Positions 55,210 through 63,898 are shown, numbered from the stretch's first letter. The stretch: 64,000 bases of DNA from Lactobacillus sp. S2-2 (GCF_021698855.1 NZ_WWFA01000003.1:141850-205849); one strand, 5' to 3'. Translations and numbers: made by a program. The notes: a model not told the origin generated them from the sequence alone.

Positions 55210-55407
55210 CAAAATCAAATATGAAAGTTTTGAAAACAAAACTAAAAAGAAAATATTAGTTCTAAAATATATGATGTGATTCTCAATGTATCCCTCCTTA
55301 ATTTTTAAACTAACTACATCATAGTTGATTTCAACTGGTAAATCTATCGAATTTTACATGGTATGATAGTTACAACAATTACTTAACTAATTCGGTGGTA
55401 TTCAATA

Positions 55408-55740
55408 ATGAAAATAAATTATAAAAAAATTTTATTAATAATTGGAATCTTATGTTTATTTATAAAAGTAAATCATAATAATAATCCATTTTCTAAAATC
55501 ATTTATGGTGGTTTAGAAATTATTCAAGGAATAACAATTCTTGTTATTTTTTATTTATGTATAAAACTAGTTTTTAATATCAGTAAATCTTTAAAAACTA
55601 AACCAAATAAAAAAATTAAAAAGAACAAATATGATGTTACTGATTATCAAACTGATGATGATCGTAATGATGATGGATTTGGAACTTTTAACAATGAATA
55701 TGGTGGTTATGATCACTATGATCAAGACGATTCAAACTAA
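55408..55740 (+). CDS. small membrane protein with acidic Asp/Gly/Tyr tail
   Basis: 110 residues: two hydrophobic helices (about 8-22, 40-62), a lysine-rich segment (KSLKTKPNKKIKKNKYD) and a tail rich in Asp, Asn, Gly and Tyr (DDDRNDDGFGTFNNEYGGYD). A possible promoter -10 (TATGAT) lies at about 55361-55366. No good ribosome site except GGTGG at 55394. I do not recognise the family. It is separate from the restriction genes and from the M20 gene on the other strand. Confidence 0.55.
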   Translation: MKINYKKILLIIGILCLFIKVNHNNNPFSKIIYGGLEIIQGITILVIFYLCIKLVFNISKSLKTKPNKKIKKNKYDVTDYQTDDDRNDDGFGTFNNEYGGYDHYDQDDSN

Positions 55741-55784
55741 AATATTGATATAGGTAAACCATCCTAATACATTATTAAAACATT

Positions 55785-55822
55785 AAAAAAGACTCGAGTT
55801 CTCAGCTCAAGCCTTTTTTTAT
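55785..55822 (-). terminator. terminator of the methionine T-box transcript
   Basis: Imperfect stem AAAAAAGACTCGAG / CTCAAGCCTTTTTTT after the M20 stop codon. Confidence 0.6.
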
Positions 55823-56958
55823 AATAAATTTCTGACCATTTCTTTATAAGCATCAATAATTTCCAAAAAACTATTTACAGTCGTATGCTCATTAATTTGA
55901 TGAGAGCTACCTTCATTATCAGGACCTAAGATAACTACTGGCAAGTCAGATTTATATTGAACAAAGACACTTGCATCAGTTGCACCATTATCAATTTGTT
56001 TTTTAGGTTCATGCTTTGTGTAATATTTTTTGGAAGCTTCAATAGCAACATCAACTAATTTTGCATCTGGTTCATTTACGACCGGATAAAAATTATGAAT
56101 TAATTCAAATTCTAAATCATATTCAGTTGTCTGATTAATCTTTGCCAAAGTCTTTTGAATGATTTCAATGATTGCTTCATTTGTCCCCGCTTTAGTTGGA
56201 CGAATATTCCCCTGTAATTCTGCATGGTCTGGAATAATATTCACTTGAGAACCACCGTCGATCACGGTCACACTATGTTGAACATCCCCTAAGATTGGAT
56301 CTGTGGGTAAATCATTAAAGATCGTTTTTTCTTGATTAATATATTCAACCAATCCACTAATGGCGTTAATTCCATTTTGAGGAACTGAGCTATGATAAGC
56401 CTTACCATGACTGATAATCCGATAATTTAAACTTCCAGAATGCGAATAGGTCACATTTCCCTCGGTCGGTTCACCAACTACCATGTAACTTAAATCTTTA
56501 ATTTTACTTTGGTCAAAATGGTAAGCCCCTTGAGCTCCCAACTCTTCTCCAGAAGTTAAAAGTAAGCGGACTCTTCCATTAATTGGCTGATTACTTTCTT
56601 TTAATTCAATCAAAGCAATTATTTCAGCAGCTAATCCACTCTTCATGTCAGCTGCACCACGACCATAAATTCGAACTTCATCAATTGTTGCCTTAAAGGG
56701 ATCAGAATTCCACTTTTCTAATTGAGAAACCGCAACTGTATCCTGATGTCCCGTAAATCCTAGAATCATATCACTATTTTGATCCCCGATTTCAGCTACT
56801 AAATTAGCTCTGCTTTGATCAAATTCATCAATCTCTGCTTTAATGCCATATTTCACTAATAAATTTTGAATATACTGAGCTGATTCTAATTCATTTCCGT
56901 TAATTGTATTGATCGCAATTAAATCACTTAATATTTGTAATTTTTCTGATTCTTCCAT
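55819..56958 (-). CDS. M20 family metallopeptidase/deacylase, second copy
   Basis: 379 residues from ATG 56958 and clearly paralogous to 47069-48208 along its whole length: GFTGHQDTVAVSQ, GRGAADMKSGLAAE, LLLTSGEELGAQGAYHF, VGEPTEGNVTYSHSG and GSSHQINEHTTVNS hold the metal-binding and catalytic residues. It is the third gene of a methionine T-box transcript with two MetQ-like receptors. That suggests a substrate such as a methionine-containing dipeptide or N-acyl-methionine rather than succinyl-diaminopimelate. A purine-rich site (AAAGAGAT) lies eight bases upstream; the stop of the preceding metQ gene is 13 bases away. Confidence 0.85.
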   Translation of the reverse strand: MEESEKLQILSDLIAINTINGNELESAQYIQNLLVKYGIKAEIDEFDQSRANLVAEIGDQNSDMILGFTGHQDTVAVSQLEKWNSDPFKATIDEVRIYGRGAADMKSGLAAEIIALIELKESNQPINGRVRLLLTSGEELGAQGAYHFDQSKIKDLSYMVVGEPTEGNVTYSHSGSLNYRIISHGKAYHSSVPQNGINAISGLVEYINQEKTIFNDLPTDPILGDVQHSVTVIDGGSQVNIIPDHAELQGNIRPTKAGTNEAIIEIIQKTLAKINQTTEYDLEFELIHNFYPVVNEPDAKLVDVAIEASKKYYTKHEPKKQIDNGATDASVFVQYKSDLPVVILGPDNEGSSHQINEHTTVNSFLEIIDAYKEMVRNLL

Positions 56959-56971
56959 GATTATCATCTCT

Positions 56972-57811
56972 TTATTTAAATTTTAAATTCCAAGCTGGCA
57001 CTTCATTTTCACCATAAATTTTTTCAATCTCTTTTTTTGTTTTTTCACTTTGATATGCTTTAACTAAATTTTTGACATTTTTATCTTGAGCATTATCTTT
57101 TCTTGATGCAATCACATTCACGTATTGTGCAGCATTTGTATCTAATTTCTCTGAGAAAATTGCTTTTCTTGGATTCAAATTAGCAGCTAAGGCAAAGCCA
57201 CTATTTACGGTCGATGCACTCACGTCATTTAAAACACGAGCGGTTTGTGAAGCATCAACTTCTTTAATCTTCAAGTTTTTTGGATTAGAAGTAATTGATT
57301 TAACCGTTGCTAATGGTTCATTTTTTAACTTAATTAATCCAGCACTTTCTAGGACTTTCAATCCACGTGATTCATTATTAGTATCATTTGGAATTGCAAT
57401 GGTTCCATCATTTGGAATTTGACTTAAGCTAGTATATTTCTTTGAATAAATCTTCATTGGTGCAATGATGGTCTTTCCGGCAGTTTTTAAATTAGTTTTA
57501 TTTGATTTATTCCAAACATCTAAGAAAGCCTGAGTTTGAAAAGCATTTACATCAGTATCTTTATTAGATAATGCTTTATTAGGTTGAGAATAATCAGAAA
57601 AGTTTTTAATTTTAACTGTTAGTCCGTATTTATCTTTGGCTGTCTTAGAAACTGAATTCCATAATTTCTCATCTTGTTTTGATCCAGTAATCATCCCTAC
57701 TGTAATCGTATTGGCTTCTGTCTTACTTGATTTAAAGAAACTTTTATAACCGACAAAGACAATTAAAATAATTACGACAATTGATATTAGATACTTTAGA
57801 GTTTTATTCAT
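56972..57811 (-). CDS. metQ: MetQ/NlpA-like methionine-binding protein, copy 2
   Basis: 279 residues of the NlpA/MetQ family: ITVGMITGSKQDEKLWNSVS, DYSQPNKALSNKDTDVNAFQ (near 74-93), IAIPNDTNNESRGLKVLESA (near 134) and DASQTARVLNDVSAS (near 190), which form the ligand cleft. The N-terminus is a hydrophobic anchor (YLISIVVIILIVFVGYKSFF) with no lipobox cysteine, so the protein appears to be held by an uncleaved helix instead of a lipid. It is a tandem duplicate of the gene before it. No metN or metI lies nearby. Confidence 0.88.
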   Translation of the reverse strand: MNKTLKYLISIVVIILIVFVGYKSFFKSSKTEANTITVGMITGSKQDEKLWNSVSKTAKDKYGLTVKIKNFSDYSQPNKALSNKDTDVNAFQTQAFLDVWNKSNKTNLKTAGKTIIAPMKIYSKKYTSLSQIPNDGTIAIPNDTNNESRGLKVLESAGLIKLKNEPLATVKSITSNPKNLKIKEVDASQTARVLNDVSASTVNSGFALAANLNPRKAIFSEKLDTNAAQYVNVIASRKDNAQDKNVKNLVKAYQSEKTKKEIEKIYGENEVPAWNLKFK

Positions 57812-57825
57812 TATTAATTTCTCTT

Positions 57826-58668
57826 TTATTTAAATTTCAAATCCCAAGCTGCTTGTTGATTAATTCCAGTTTGTTTTTTAATTTCTTTTTTAGTTGCTTC
57901 AGTTTGATATGCTTTAACTAAATCTTTGATAATCTTTTTATCTTTATCTTTCTTATTAGCTGCAATGAAGTTAACCCATTGATGTGAGTTTTTATCAAAT
58001 GGTGCAGTGTAAATTGCTTTCTTTGGATTTAGACTTGAGCTTTGAGCAAAGTTACCATTAACCACTGAAGCTGCTTCATCATCTAATACACGAGGAGTTT
58101 GAGAAGCATCAACTTCATCAATCTTGATATTTTTAGGGTTTGAAACAATATCTTTTTTGCTGGCAAATTGATGAGTATCATTTAACTTAATTAATCCAGC
58201 ACTTTGAAGGGTACGGAGTGCTCTTGATTCATTATTAGTATCATTAGGAACAGCAATTTTGGCATTCTTTGGAATTTCAGTAACTAATTTATATTTGTAT
58301 GAATAAATTCTCATTGGTTCAATTACTGTATCGCCAACGGCCACAATGTCTGATTTATTTGCTTTATTCCAATTTTCTAAGAATGGATAATTTTGAAAGG
58401 CATTAACATCAATATCTCCACTAGATAATGCTTTATTAGGCTGTGAGTAATCACTAAAACGTTTAAATTGAACTTTTAATCCATATTTATCTTCTGCTGT
58501 TTTAGCAACTTGTTTCCAAATATTATCTTCTTGCTTTGATCCAGACATAATTCCTACTTTAATTGTATTTGCTTCACTTTTACTAGTGTGAAAGAAACTA
58601 AAATATCCCACACATACAATCGCAATTGCGACTACAATCCAAATAATTCGTTTAACTAATTTACTCAT
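57826..58668 (-). CDS. metQ: MetQ/NlpA-like methionine-binding protein, copy 1
   Basis: 280 residues, alike in all its length to the following gene: IKVGIMSGSKQEDNIWKQVA, DYSQPNKALSSGDIDVNAFQ, IAVPNDTNNESRALRTLQSA, DASQTPRVLDDEAASVV. It too has an N-terminal hydrophobic anchor (IIWIVVAIAIVCVGYFSFF). There is a Cys at residue 19, but not in a lipobox followed by a small-residue mature start, so lipidation is doubtful. AGGAGG precedes the ATG at 58668. It is first in the methionine T-box transcript. Confidence 0.88.
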   Translation of the reverse strand: MSKLVKRIIWIVVAIAIVCVGYFSFFHTSKSEANTIKVGIMSGSKQEDNIWKQVAKTAEDKYGLKVQFKRFSDYSQPNKALSSGDIDVNAFQNYPFLENWNKANKSDIVAVGDTVIEPMRIYSYKYKLVTEIPKNAKIAVPNDTNNESRALRTLQSAGLIKLNDTHQFASKKDIVSNPKNIKIDEVDASQTPRVLDDEAASVVNGNFAQSSSLNPKKAIYTAPFDKNSHQWVNFIAANKKDKDKKIIKDLVKAYQTEATKKEIKKQTGINQQAAWDLKFK

Positions 58669-58703
58669 GATAATCCTCCTAAGATATGTAATAGTTTAAA
58701 TAA

Positions 58704-58953
58704 AAAAAGCACTCATCCCTATTTCTAAGGACGAATGCTTCGCGATACCACCTTGATTTATAGACTTCTTACAAAATCTACCTCAATAAGTTACTCCATA
58801 CGTACAAGAATAACTTTGTAATGATATCGGTGACAAACCCGTTATCGACTAATTGTTCATCGATAAAAACTCCAAGCCCATCTTCAAAGTCTGCAAATCA
58901 TTTCTTCACACCAACCAGAAACTCTCTTAGATCATTCAACTTTTACTCTGCTT
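58704..58953 (-). promoter_or_regulatory. methionine T-box leader
   Basis: On the minus strand, stem I is closed by AAGC (58953-58950) with GCTT. AGAGTA follows the 5' arm, and on the 3' side the specifier ATG (58881-58879) is followed by the purine G and GCTT. The T-box sequence CAAGGTGGTATCGCG is at 58755-58741; the TGGT bulge asks for discriminator A, as in tRNA-Met. The terminator AAGCATTCGTCC... with its complement and a T7 run covers 58740-58704. Downstream are two MetQ-type receptors, in agreement with the specifier. Confidence 0.93.
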
Positions 58954-58987
58954 TTCCATTTATTTAAACTATTTTTATTTGTCTATC

Positions 58988-59017
58988 AATATACATAAAA
59001 AGAACCTCAATAGTCAA
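58988..59017 (-). promoter_or_regulatory. promoter of the methionine T-box transcript
   Basis: On the minus strand TTGACT (59017-59012), an 18-base spacer and TATATT (58993-58988), the same box pair as in front of the brnQ T-box. Confidence 0.72.
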
Positions 59018-59172
59018 GAAAAAACTTTTCAAAAATAATTTAGAACTTTTTTAAACCTCTTATAACTTTATCTCCTTTTATCATCATCTCAAGTGTTATA
59101 TAATTAGCATGTGGTATATACAGAAATGTTATATGCAAGAGTAGTAATAATATTTCAAAGGAGTGAAAGTAA

Positions 59173-60648
59173 TTGACAAATGCAACCCGTGCTTTGTTTG
59201 TACTTTTTGGTGGAACTGGTGATTTAGCTGTTAGAAAGCTTTACCCATCTATCTTCAACCTTTACAAAAAAGGTCTTTTAGATACTAAGTTTGCACTATT
59301 AGGTTTAGCAAGAAAGCCTCTTTCTAACGAAGAATTTAGAGAAGTAGTTAAAAATTCAGTAGAAAAACATGCTGAAAGTCAAGAACAAGCTGAAGAATTC
59401 GCCAGCCATTTCTATTTTGAAGTTCATGATGTTACTAAAGCTGAAGATTACGAAAAGCTTAGAAATAACTGTAATGAATTAGATGAAAAATATGATTTAA
59501 ATGGTAATCGTGTATTTTACGTTTCAATGGCACCAAGATTCTTTGGTATGGTTGCCAATGACTTAAAAAAACAACGCGTCTTATCTGAAAATGGTGGTTT
59601 CAACCGTTTAGTTATTGAAAAGCCATTTGGTAAAGATTACGAATCAGCAGAAGAATTAAATAATTCATTAAATGCTGCATTCGATGAAGATCAAATCTTT
59701 AGAATTGACCATTATCTTGGTAAAGAAATGGTTCAAGACATTCCAGTAATCAGATTTAGTAATCCTATGATCAATGCAGTTTGGAACCATAACTACATTG
59801 AAAACATCCAAGTTACTCTTTCAGAAAGCCTAGGTGTTGAAGAAAGAGCTGGATACTATGATACTGCTGGTGCATTACGTGATATGATTCAAAACCATAC
59901 AATGCAAATTGTTAGTTTGCTTGCAATGGATGAACCACAATCATTTGTGGACCAAAATATCCGTACTGAAAAAGTTAAAGTATTACAGAGTTTAAACTTC
60001 TACGACGAAAACGGCGCAAAAGAAAACTTTGTTAGAGGACAATATGGTGAAAGCTCTGATTCAAAAGCTTACCGTGATGAAGATGGTGTTCCTGAAGATT
60101 CAATCAATAACACTTATGTTGCAGGTAAATTAACTTTCAATACTCCTCGTTGGGGTAATACTCCTTTCTACATCAGATCAGGTAAAAAATTAGCTGATAA
60201 ATTCACTCGTGTTGATGTTGTCTTCAAACAACCAGTAGTTGATATTTTCTCAAATAGTGGTCTTGAAAGCGGCATTACAAACAATGTATTAACCATTTAC
60301 ATTGACCCACGTGGTGGAGTTTCATTCAAGATGAACGTTAAAGATGCTGGACAAGGTTTCCATACTGAAAAAGTTGATTTAAGTTATCTTGAAAATGATG
60401 CTCGTGCTGAAGTTGTTCCAGAACCATACGAACGTTTATTCCATGACATCTTAAAAGGTGATGTAACTAACTTTGCTAGTTGGCAAGAAGTTGCTGCTGC
60501 ATGGAAATTCGTTGATCCTGTTCAAAAATTATGGGATACAACTAAACCTGACTTCCCTAATTACACACCTGGTACTATGGGACCAAAAGCGGCTGATGAC
60601 TTATTAGCACGTGATGGTCACAAATGGGTTTATCCAGAAGATAAATAA
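59173..60648 (+). CDS. zwf: glucose-6-phosphate dehydrogenase
   Basis: 491 residues. LFVLFGGTGDLAVRKLYPSI (8-27) is the nucleotide site, VIEKPFGKDYESAEELN near 155, and RIDHYLGKEMVQ (near 176-187) holds the substrate-binding His and Lys. Length and end (GMGP-like TMGPKAADDLLARDGHKWVY) are normal. It oxidises glucose-6-phosphate to 6-phosphogluconolactone with NADP or NAD, opening the phosphoketolase route of heterofermentative lactobacilli. It begins with TTG, nine bases after AAAGGAG. gnd follows after 107 bases. Confidence 0.95.
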   Translation: MTNATRALFVLFGGTGDLAVRKLYPSIFNLYKKGLLDTKFALLGLARKPLSNEEFREVVKNSVEKHAESQEQAEEFASHFYFEVHDVTKAEDYEKLRNNCNELDEKYDLNGNRVFYVSMAPRFFGMVANDLKKQRVLSENGGFNRLVIEKPFGKDYESAEELNNSLNAAFDEDQIFRIDHYLGKEMVQDIPVIRFSNPMINAVWNHNYIENIQVTLSESLGVEERAGYYDTAGALRDMIQNHTMQIVSLLAMDEPQSFVDQNIRTEKVKVLQSLNFYDENGAKENFVRGQYGESSDSKAYRDEDGVPEDSINNTYVAGKLTFNTPRWGNTPFYIRSGKKLADKFTRVDVVFKQPVVDIFSNSGLESGITNNVLTIYIDPRGGVSFKMNVKDAGQGFHTEKVDLSYLENDARAEVVPEPYERLFHDILKGDVTNFASWQEVAAAWKFVDPVQKLWDTTKPDFPNYTPGTMGPKAADDLLARDGHKWVYPEDK

Positions 60649-60681
60649 TTTATAAAAAGCGTGAAAACGCTATTTTGTCCT

Positions 60682-60721
60682 TTCACAATTCTATGAACCA
60701 GTGGTAAAATAGAATTGTGAA
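60682..60721. promoter_or_regulatory. gnd promoter inside a 13-bp inverted repeat
   Basis: TTCACAATTCTAT (60682-60694) and its exact complement ATAGAATTGTGAA (60709-60721) enclose 14 bases. A fair promoter overlaps it: TTCACA as -35 (60682-60687), 17-base spacer, TAAAAT as -10 (60705-60710). The repeat may be an operator over the promoter or, if transcription starts upstream at zwf, an RNA hairpin. Confidence 0.6.
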
Positions 60722-60755
60722 TATAATAATTAATCATTGAAAAGGAAGGTATATC

Positions 60756-62183
60756 ATGGCTGATAAAAAAGCAAATATTGGTGTTGTAGGTATGGCTGTT
60801 ATGGGTAAAAACCTTGCCCTAAACATTGAAAGTCGTGGCTTCAACGTTGCAATTTATAACCGTACTACATCAAAAACAGAAACTGTAATGAAAGATCACA
60901 GTGAAAAGAATCTTGTTCCTGGTTACACTATTGAAGAATTCGTTAACTCATTAGAAAAACCTCGTACTATTATGATCATGGTACAAGCTGGTAAAGCTAC
61001 TGATGCTGTTATCGACGAATTACTACCACTTCTTGACGAAGGCGACATCTTAATTGATGGTGGTAACACTAACTTCCATAACACTATGGAAAGAAGTGAA
61101 CGTCTTGCTAAATCTGGTATTAACTTTATCGGAATGGGTGTATCAGGTGGTGAATTAGGTGCCTTAAGAGGTCCTTCACTTATGCCTGGTGGACAAAAAG
61201 AAGCTTACGATCTTGTTGCACCAATCGTTGAAAAAATCGCTGCTAAAGCTGAAGACGGTAAACCATGTGTAGCATATATCGGACCTAACGGTGCTGGTCA
61301 CTACGTAAAAATGGTGCATAACGGTATCGAATACGGTGATGAAGAATTAATCGATGAAAGTTACAACCTTCTTAGAAATGCTGCTGGTTACTCAGTTGAC
61401 CAATTAGCAGACATCTTCAAAGATTGGAACGAAGGTGAACTTAACAGTTACCTAATCGAAATCACTGCTGATATCTTAACTAGAAAAGATGACTTAGGTG
61501 AAGACAAAACTAAACCTATCGTTGACATGATTCTTGACCGTGGTGCTAACAAAGGTACTGGTAAATGGTCATCAGAAGATGCATTAAACACTGGTGCAAA
61601 CCAATCAGTTATTACTGAATCTGTTTATGCTAGATATATCTCAATGATGAAAGACGAACGTGTTGAAGCTTCAAAAGTTCTTAACGGACCAAAAGAAGCT
61701 CCTAAAGCTAGTGATGATTTAGTTGAAAAAGTTAGACAAGCATTATACTTTGGTAAAATCATGAGTTATGCTCAAGGTTTTGAACAAATGAGAATGGCTT
61801 CTGACTTCTACAACTGGGACTTAAAATACAACGAATTAGCTCAAATCTGGCGTGAAGGTTGTATCATTCGTGCACAATTCCTACAAAACATTACTAATGC
61901 TTACGAAAAGAACCCAAGCTTGAAGAACTTATTAATGGATGACTACTTCTCAGACATCGCTAATAAGTACCAAGAAGCAACTAGAGATGTTATCGCATTT
62001 GCTTCAAAAGCTGGTATTCCAGTTCCATCATTATCAGCTGCATTATCATACTACGATTCATTCCGTTCAGAAGTATTGCCTGCTAACTTATTGCAAGCAC
62101 AACGTGATTACTTCGGTGCTCACACTTACGAACGTACTGATCGTGAAGGTAGCTTCCATTACCCATGGTACGAAGAACAATAA
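60756..62183 (+). CDS. gnd: 6-phosphogluconate dehydrogenase, decarboxylating
   Basis: 475 residues: NADP site [20 protein letters not shown] (8-27), substrate segments [20 protein letters not shown] (near 127-146) and [20 protein letters not shown] (near 178-197) with the catalytic Lys. The end [15 protein letters not shown] is typical. It converts 6-phosphogluconate to ribulose-5-phosphate and CO2. Codon use is strongly biased (many AAC, GGT, GAA), as expected for a highly expressed enzyme. AAGGAAGG precedes the ATG. It works directly after Zwf and 6-phosphogluconolactonase in the pathway. Confidence 0.96.
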   Translation: MADKKANIGVVGMAVMGKNLALNIESRGFNVAIYNRTTSKTETVMKDHSEKNLVPGYTIEEFVNSLEKPRTIMIMVQAGKATDAVIDELLPLLDEGDILIDGGNTNFHNTMERSERLAKSGINFIGMGVSGGELGALRGPSLMPGGQKEAYDLVAPIVEKIAAKAEDGKPCVAYIGPNGAGHYVKMVHNGIEYGDEELIDESYNLLRNAAGYSVDQLADIFKDWNEGELNSYLIEITADILTRKDDLGEDKTKPIVDMILDRGANKGTGKWSSEDALNTGANQSVITESVYARYISMMKDERVEASKVLNGPKEAPKASDDLVEKVRQALYFGKIMSYAQGFEQMRMASDFYNWDLKYNELAQIWREGCIIRAQFLQNITNAYEKNPSLKNLLMDDYFSDIANKYQEATRDVIAFASKAGIPVPSLSAALSYYDSFRSEVLPANLLQAQRDYFGAHTYERTDREGSFHYPWYEEQ

Positions 62184-62198
62184 AATAATTTTTATTGC

Positions 62199-62231
62199 AA
62201 AAAAGCTCAAATTGATTTTGAGCTTTTTTTA
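62199..62231 (+). terminator. gnd terminator
   Basis: AAAAAGCTCAA / TTGAGCTTTTT stem and T7 run. Confidence 0.88.
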
Positions 62232-62243
62232 TATACATAAAAC

Positions 62244-62272
62244 TTGTCTTATCTAAAAATAATAAGTATAAT
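62244..62272 (+). promoter_or_regulatory. strong promoter of the 62.3-kb short transcript
   Basis: TTGTCT (62244-62249), 17-base spacer and a perfect TATAAT (62267-62272); transcription should begin near 62279, about 26 bases before the short ORF. Confidence 0.8.
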
Positions 62273-62292
62273 TAAGTTAATAAATAAATTGG

Positions 62293-62382
62293 AGGTGAGA
62301 TAACATGAATATCGAATATGAAGAGCCTGGATCGCATTATCATCCGTCGTCAAATGAGTTAAATTTTATTGTTATCTCACCT
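62293..62382 (+). promoter_or_regulatory. hairpin that covers the short-ORF ribosome binding site
   Basis: AGGTGAGATAACA (62293-62305) and TGTTATCTCACCT (62370-62382) are perfectly complementary over 13 bp. The first arm includes the Shine-Dalgarno sequence and reaches the A of the start codon; the second lies within the same ORF near codons 22-26. The RNA could therefore hide its own start. Confidence 0.8.
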
Positions 62383-62397
62383 GCTTTTAATATCTAG
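62305..62397 (+). CDS. 30-residue short ORF with strong ribosome site
   Basis: GGAGGTG lies seven bases before ATG 62305. The peptide starts MNIEYEEPGSHYHPSSNEL and ends FIVISPAFNI. It has an acidic, proline-containing front (EYEEPG, HYHPS) and no signal or membrane segment. Its own strong promoter and the hairpin over its start are clear. No gene follows on this strand, as the next is convergent. It may be a leader peptide whose downstream gene was lost, a short regulatory RNA with a sensing ORF, or a small protein. Nothing similar is known to me. Confidence 0.55.
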   Translation: MNIEYEEPGSHYHPSSNELNFIVISPAFNI

Positions 62398-62405
62398 GTT
62401 ATAAG

Positions 62406-62463
62406 CGAGATACGATAACAATAAAATTGATAACATAATAATTTTGTTGTTATTAGTATCTCG
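62406..62463. repeat. long hairpin of about 23 bp after the short ORF
   Basis: CGAGATAC (62406-62413) pairs with GTATCTCG (62456-62463), and the inner part (ATAACAATAAAATT-like arm with TTTTGTTGTTAT) continues the stem with one bulge and two G-T pairs to a loop of about 11 bases. No T-run follows. It is placed directly downstream of the short ORF, so both are probably in one RNA. Confidence 0.72.
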
Positions 62464-62582
62464 GCATATATTTATAATCATTGACGTGTTAATTAAATAT
62501 AAATAAAAATAATTTTATTAAGCTTAACCTTCTAGGAAACTTTTAGGGGAGTTATTAATAATATATAAATTTAAACATTATA

Positions 62583-62618
62583 AAAGGAGCATCCTAACTG
62601 GATGCTCCTTTTTTTTAT
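62583..62618. terminator. terminator between the short transcript and the symporter gene
   Basis: AAAGGAGCATCC / GGATGCTCCTTT stem with 5-base loop; a T8 run follows on the plus strand, so it mainly ends the plus-strand RNA but can also serve the convergent gene. The sequence 62464-62582 has no coding frame; a weak TTGACG at 62481 might be a second plus-strand promoter. Confidence 0.8.
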
Positions 62619-63898
62619 TCTTTATTTTCTTTAATTGATTGTAAATATTTTAATCCTTTTTCATGATCATATTCTTTTTCTGATCGACTAATTACAACAG
62701 TTGCTAATGAATTACCAATCACATTAACAGCAGTACGTCCCATATCGATAAAACGGTCGATTCCAGCGATAATAGTTAGTCCAGACATTGGAACATTAAT
62801 ACTTGATAAAGTAGCTAATAAAACCACAAATGAAGCTCCTGGCACTCCTGCCATTCCTTTTGAAGTAATCATTAAAACAACAATTAATGAAATTTGTTGT
62901 CCCAGACTTAAATGAATATTATAGGCCTGTGCTAAGAATAATGCAGCAAGTGATTGATAGATTGCTGAACCATCTAAGTTAAAAGTATAACCTGTTGGAA
63001 TTACAAATGAAACAATTGAACGAGATACTCCAAATTTTTCCATTTTTTCCATTGTTTTAGGTAATACTGATTCAGAACTTGCAGTTGAAAATGCTAGAAC
63101 AATTTCACTTTTAATCACTGTTAGAAGCTCAAATAATTTGAATTTACAAATTCTTGCAACTATTCCCATGACGATAAGAACGAAGAAAGCCATCGTGAAA
63201 TATGTTAAAAAGACAAAGAAACTTAATGGAATTAAGGCTTTGATTCCAAGTTCAGCTAATGTAACTCCAATTAATGCACATACACCAATTGGAGCAGTAC
63301 GCATAACCCAATTAGTTATTTTAAACATTACTTGAGAAACAGAATCTAGAAAATCAGTTATAATTTTCCCCTTTTCACCAATTGCTGCCGTCCCTAATCC
63401 AAAGAAAACTGAGAAGAAAATAATTGGCATCATATCACCCTTACAAAGTGATTCGAATATATTAGTTGGAATTATTGCCATAATATGCGCCCAAAATCCT
63501 GTTTTAGAAGTATCTTGAGCTGTTGAGATATATTGGCTTACATCAGTTGTATTTAATGAATGAACATCAATAAAATCACCTGGATGAGCTACATTTCCAA
63601 CTATTATTCCTAATATAATAGCAATCGTTGTCATTAATTCAAAGTAAAGAATTGTTTTTCCACCGATTCTTCCTAATTTATGTATATTACCCATACTCGA
63701 TATTCCAACTGTTAAACAGGAAACAACAATTGGTAAAACAATCATTTTAATTAAACTTATGAACATTGTTCCAATATTTTGCATCGCAGTAATTGCTGTT
63801 TTATTTTGATAAAAAATAATCCCAAAAAAGATTCCTAACGCTAATCCAATTAGAATTTGCCATCCTAATGAAAGACTGAATTTCTTACGTGTTTCCAT
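62615..63898 (-). CDS. dicarboxylate/amino acid:cation symporter (DctA/GltT family)
   Basis: About 427 residues from ATG 63898 (AGGAAG 12 bases upstream; the longer frame to 63937 lacks a site). Family marks: AFSTASSESVLPKTMEKM (hairpin 1, serine-rich, near 265), FVIPTGYTFNLDGSAIYQS (TM7, near 300, the NMDGT site as NLDGS) and MAGVPGASFVVLLA (hairpin 2, near 345). It belongs to the sodium- or proton-coupled glutamate/aspartate/C4-dicarboxylate carriers, functioning as a trimer. Its cargo, glutamate/aspartate or malate/fumarate, cannot be decided. It is a single-gene unit. Confidence 0.9.
   Translation of the reverse strand: METRKKFSLSLGWQILIGLALGIFFGIIFYQNKTAITAMQNIGTMFISLIKMIVLPIVVSCLTVGISSMGNIHKLGRIGGKTILYFELMTTIAIILGIIVGNVAHPGDFIDVHSLNTTDVSQYISTAQDTSKTGFWAHIMAIIPTNIFESLCKGDMMPIIFFSVFFGLGTAAIGEKGKIITDFLDSVSQVMFKITNWVMRTAPIGVCALIGVTLAELGIKALIPLSFFVFLTYFTMAFFVLIVMGIVARICKFKLFELLTVIKSEIVLAFSTASSESVLPKTMEKMEKFGVSRSIVSFVIPTGYTFNLDGSAIYQSLAALFLAQAYNIHLSLGQQISLIVVLMITSKGMAGVPGASFVVLLATLSSINVPMSGLTIIAGIDRFIDMGRTAVNVIGNSLATVVISRSEKEYDHEKGLKYLQSIKENKE

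Noticed and set aside
55240..55330. A 14-codon minus-strand frame with a good AAGGAGG site near 55296
   Set aside because: Too short and without any following gene; the Shine-Dalgarno match alone is not enough.
62481..62582. A second small RNA gene from TTGACG at 62481 to the 62583 terminator
   Set aside because: The -10 box is poor and the sequence has no clear fold; only mentioned with the terminator.
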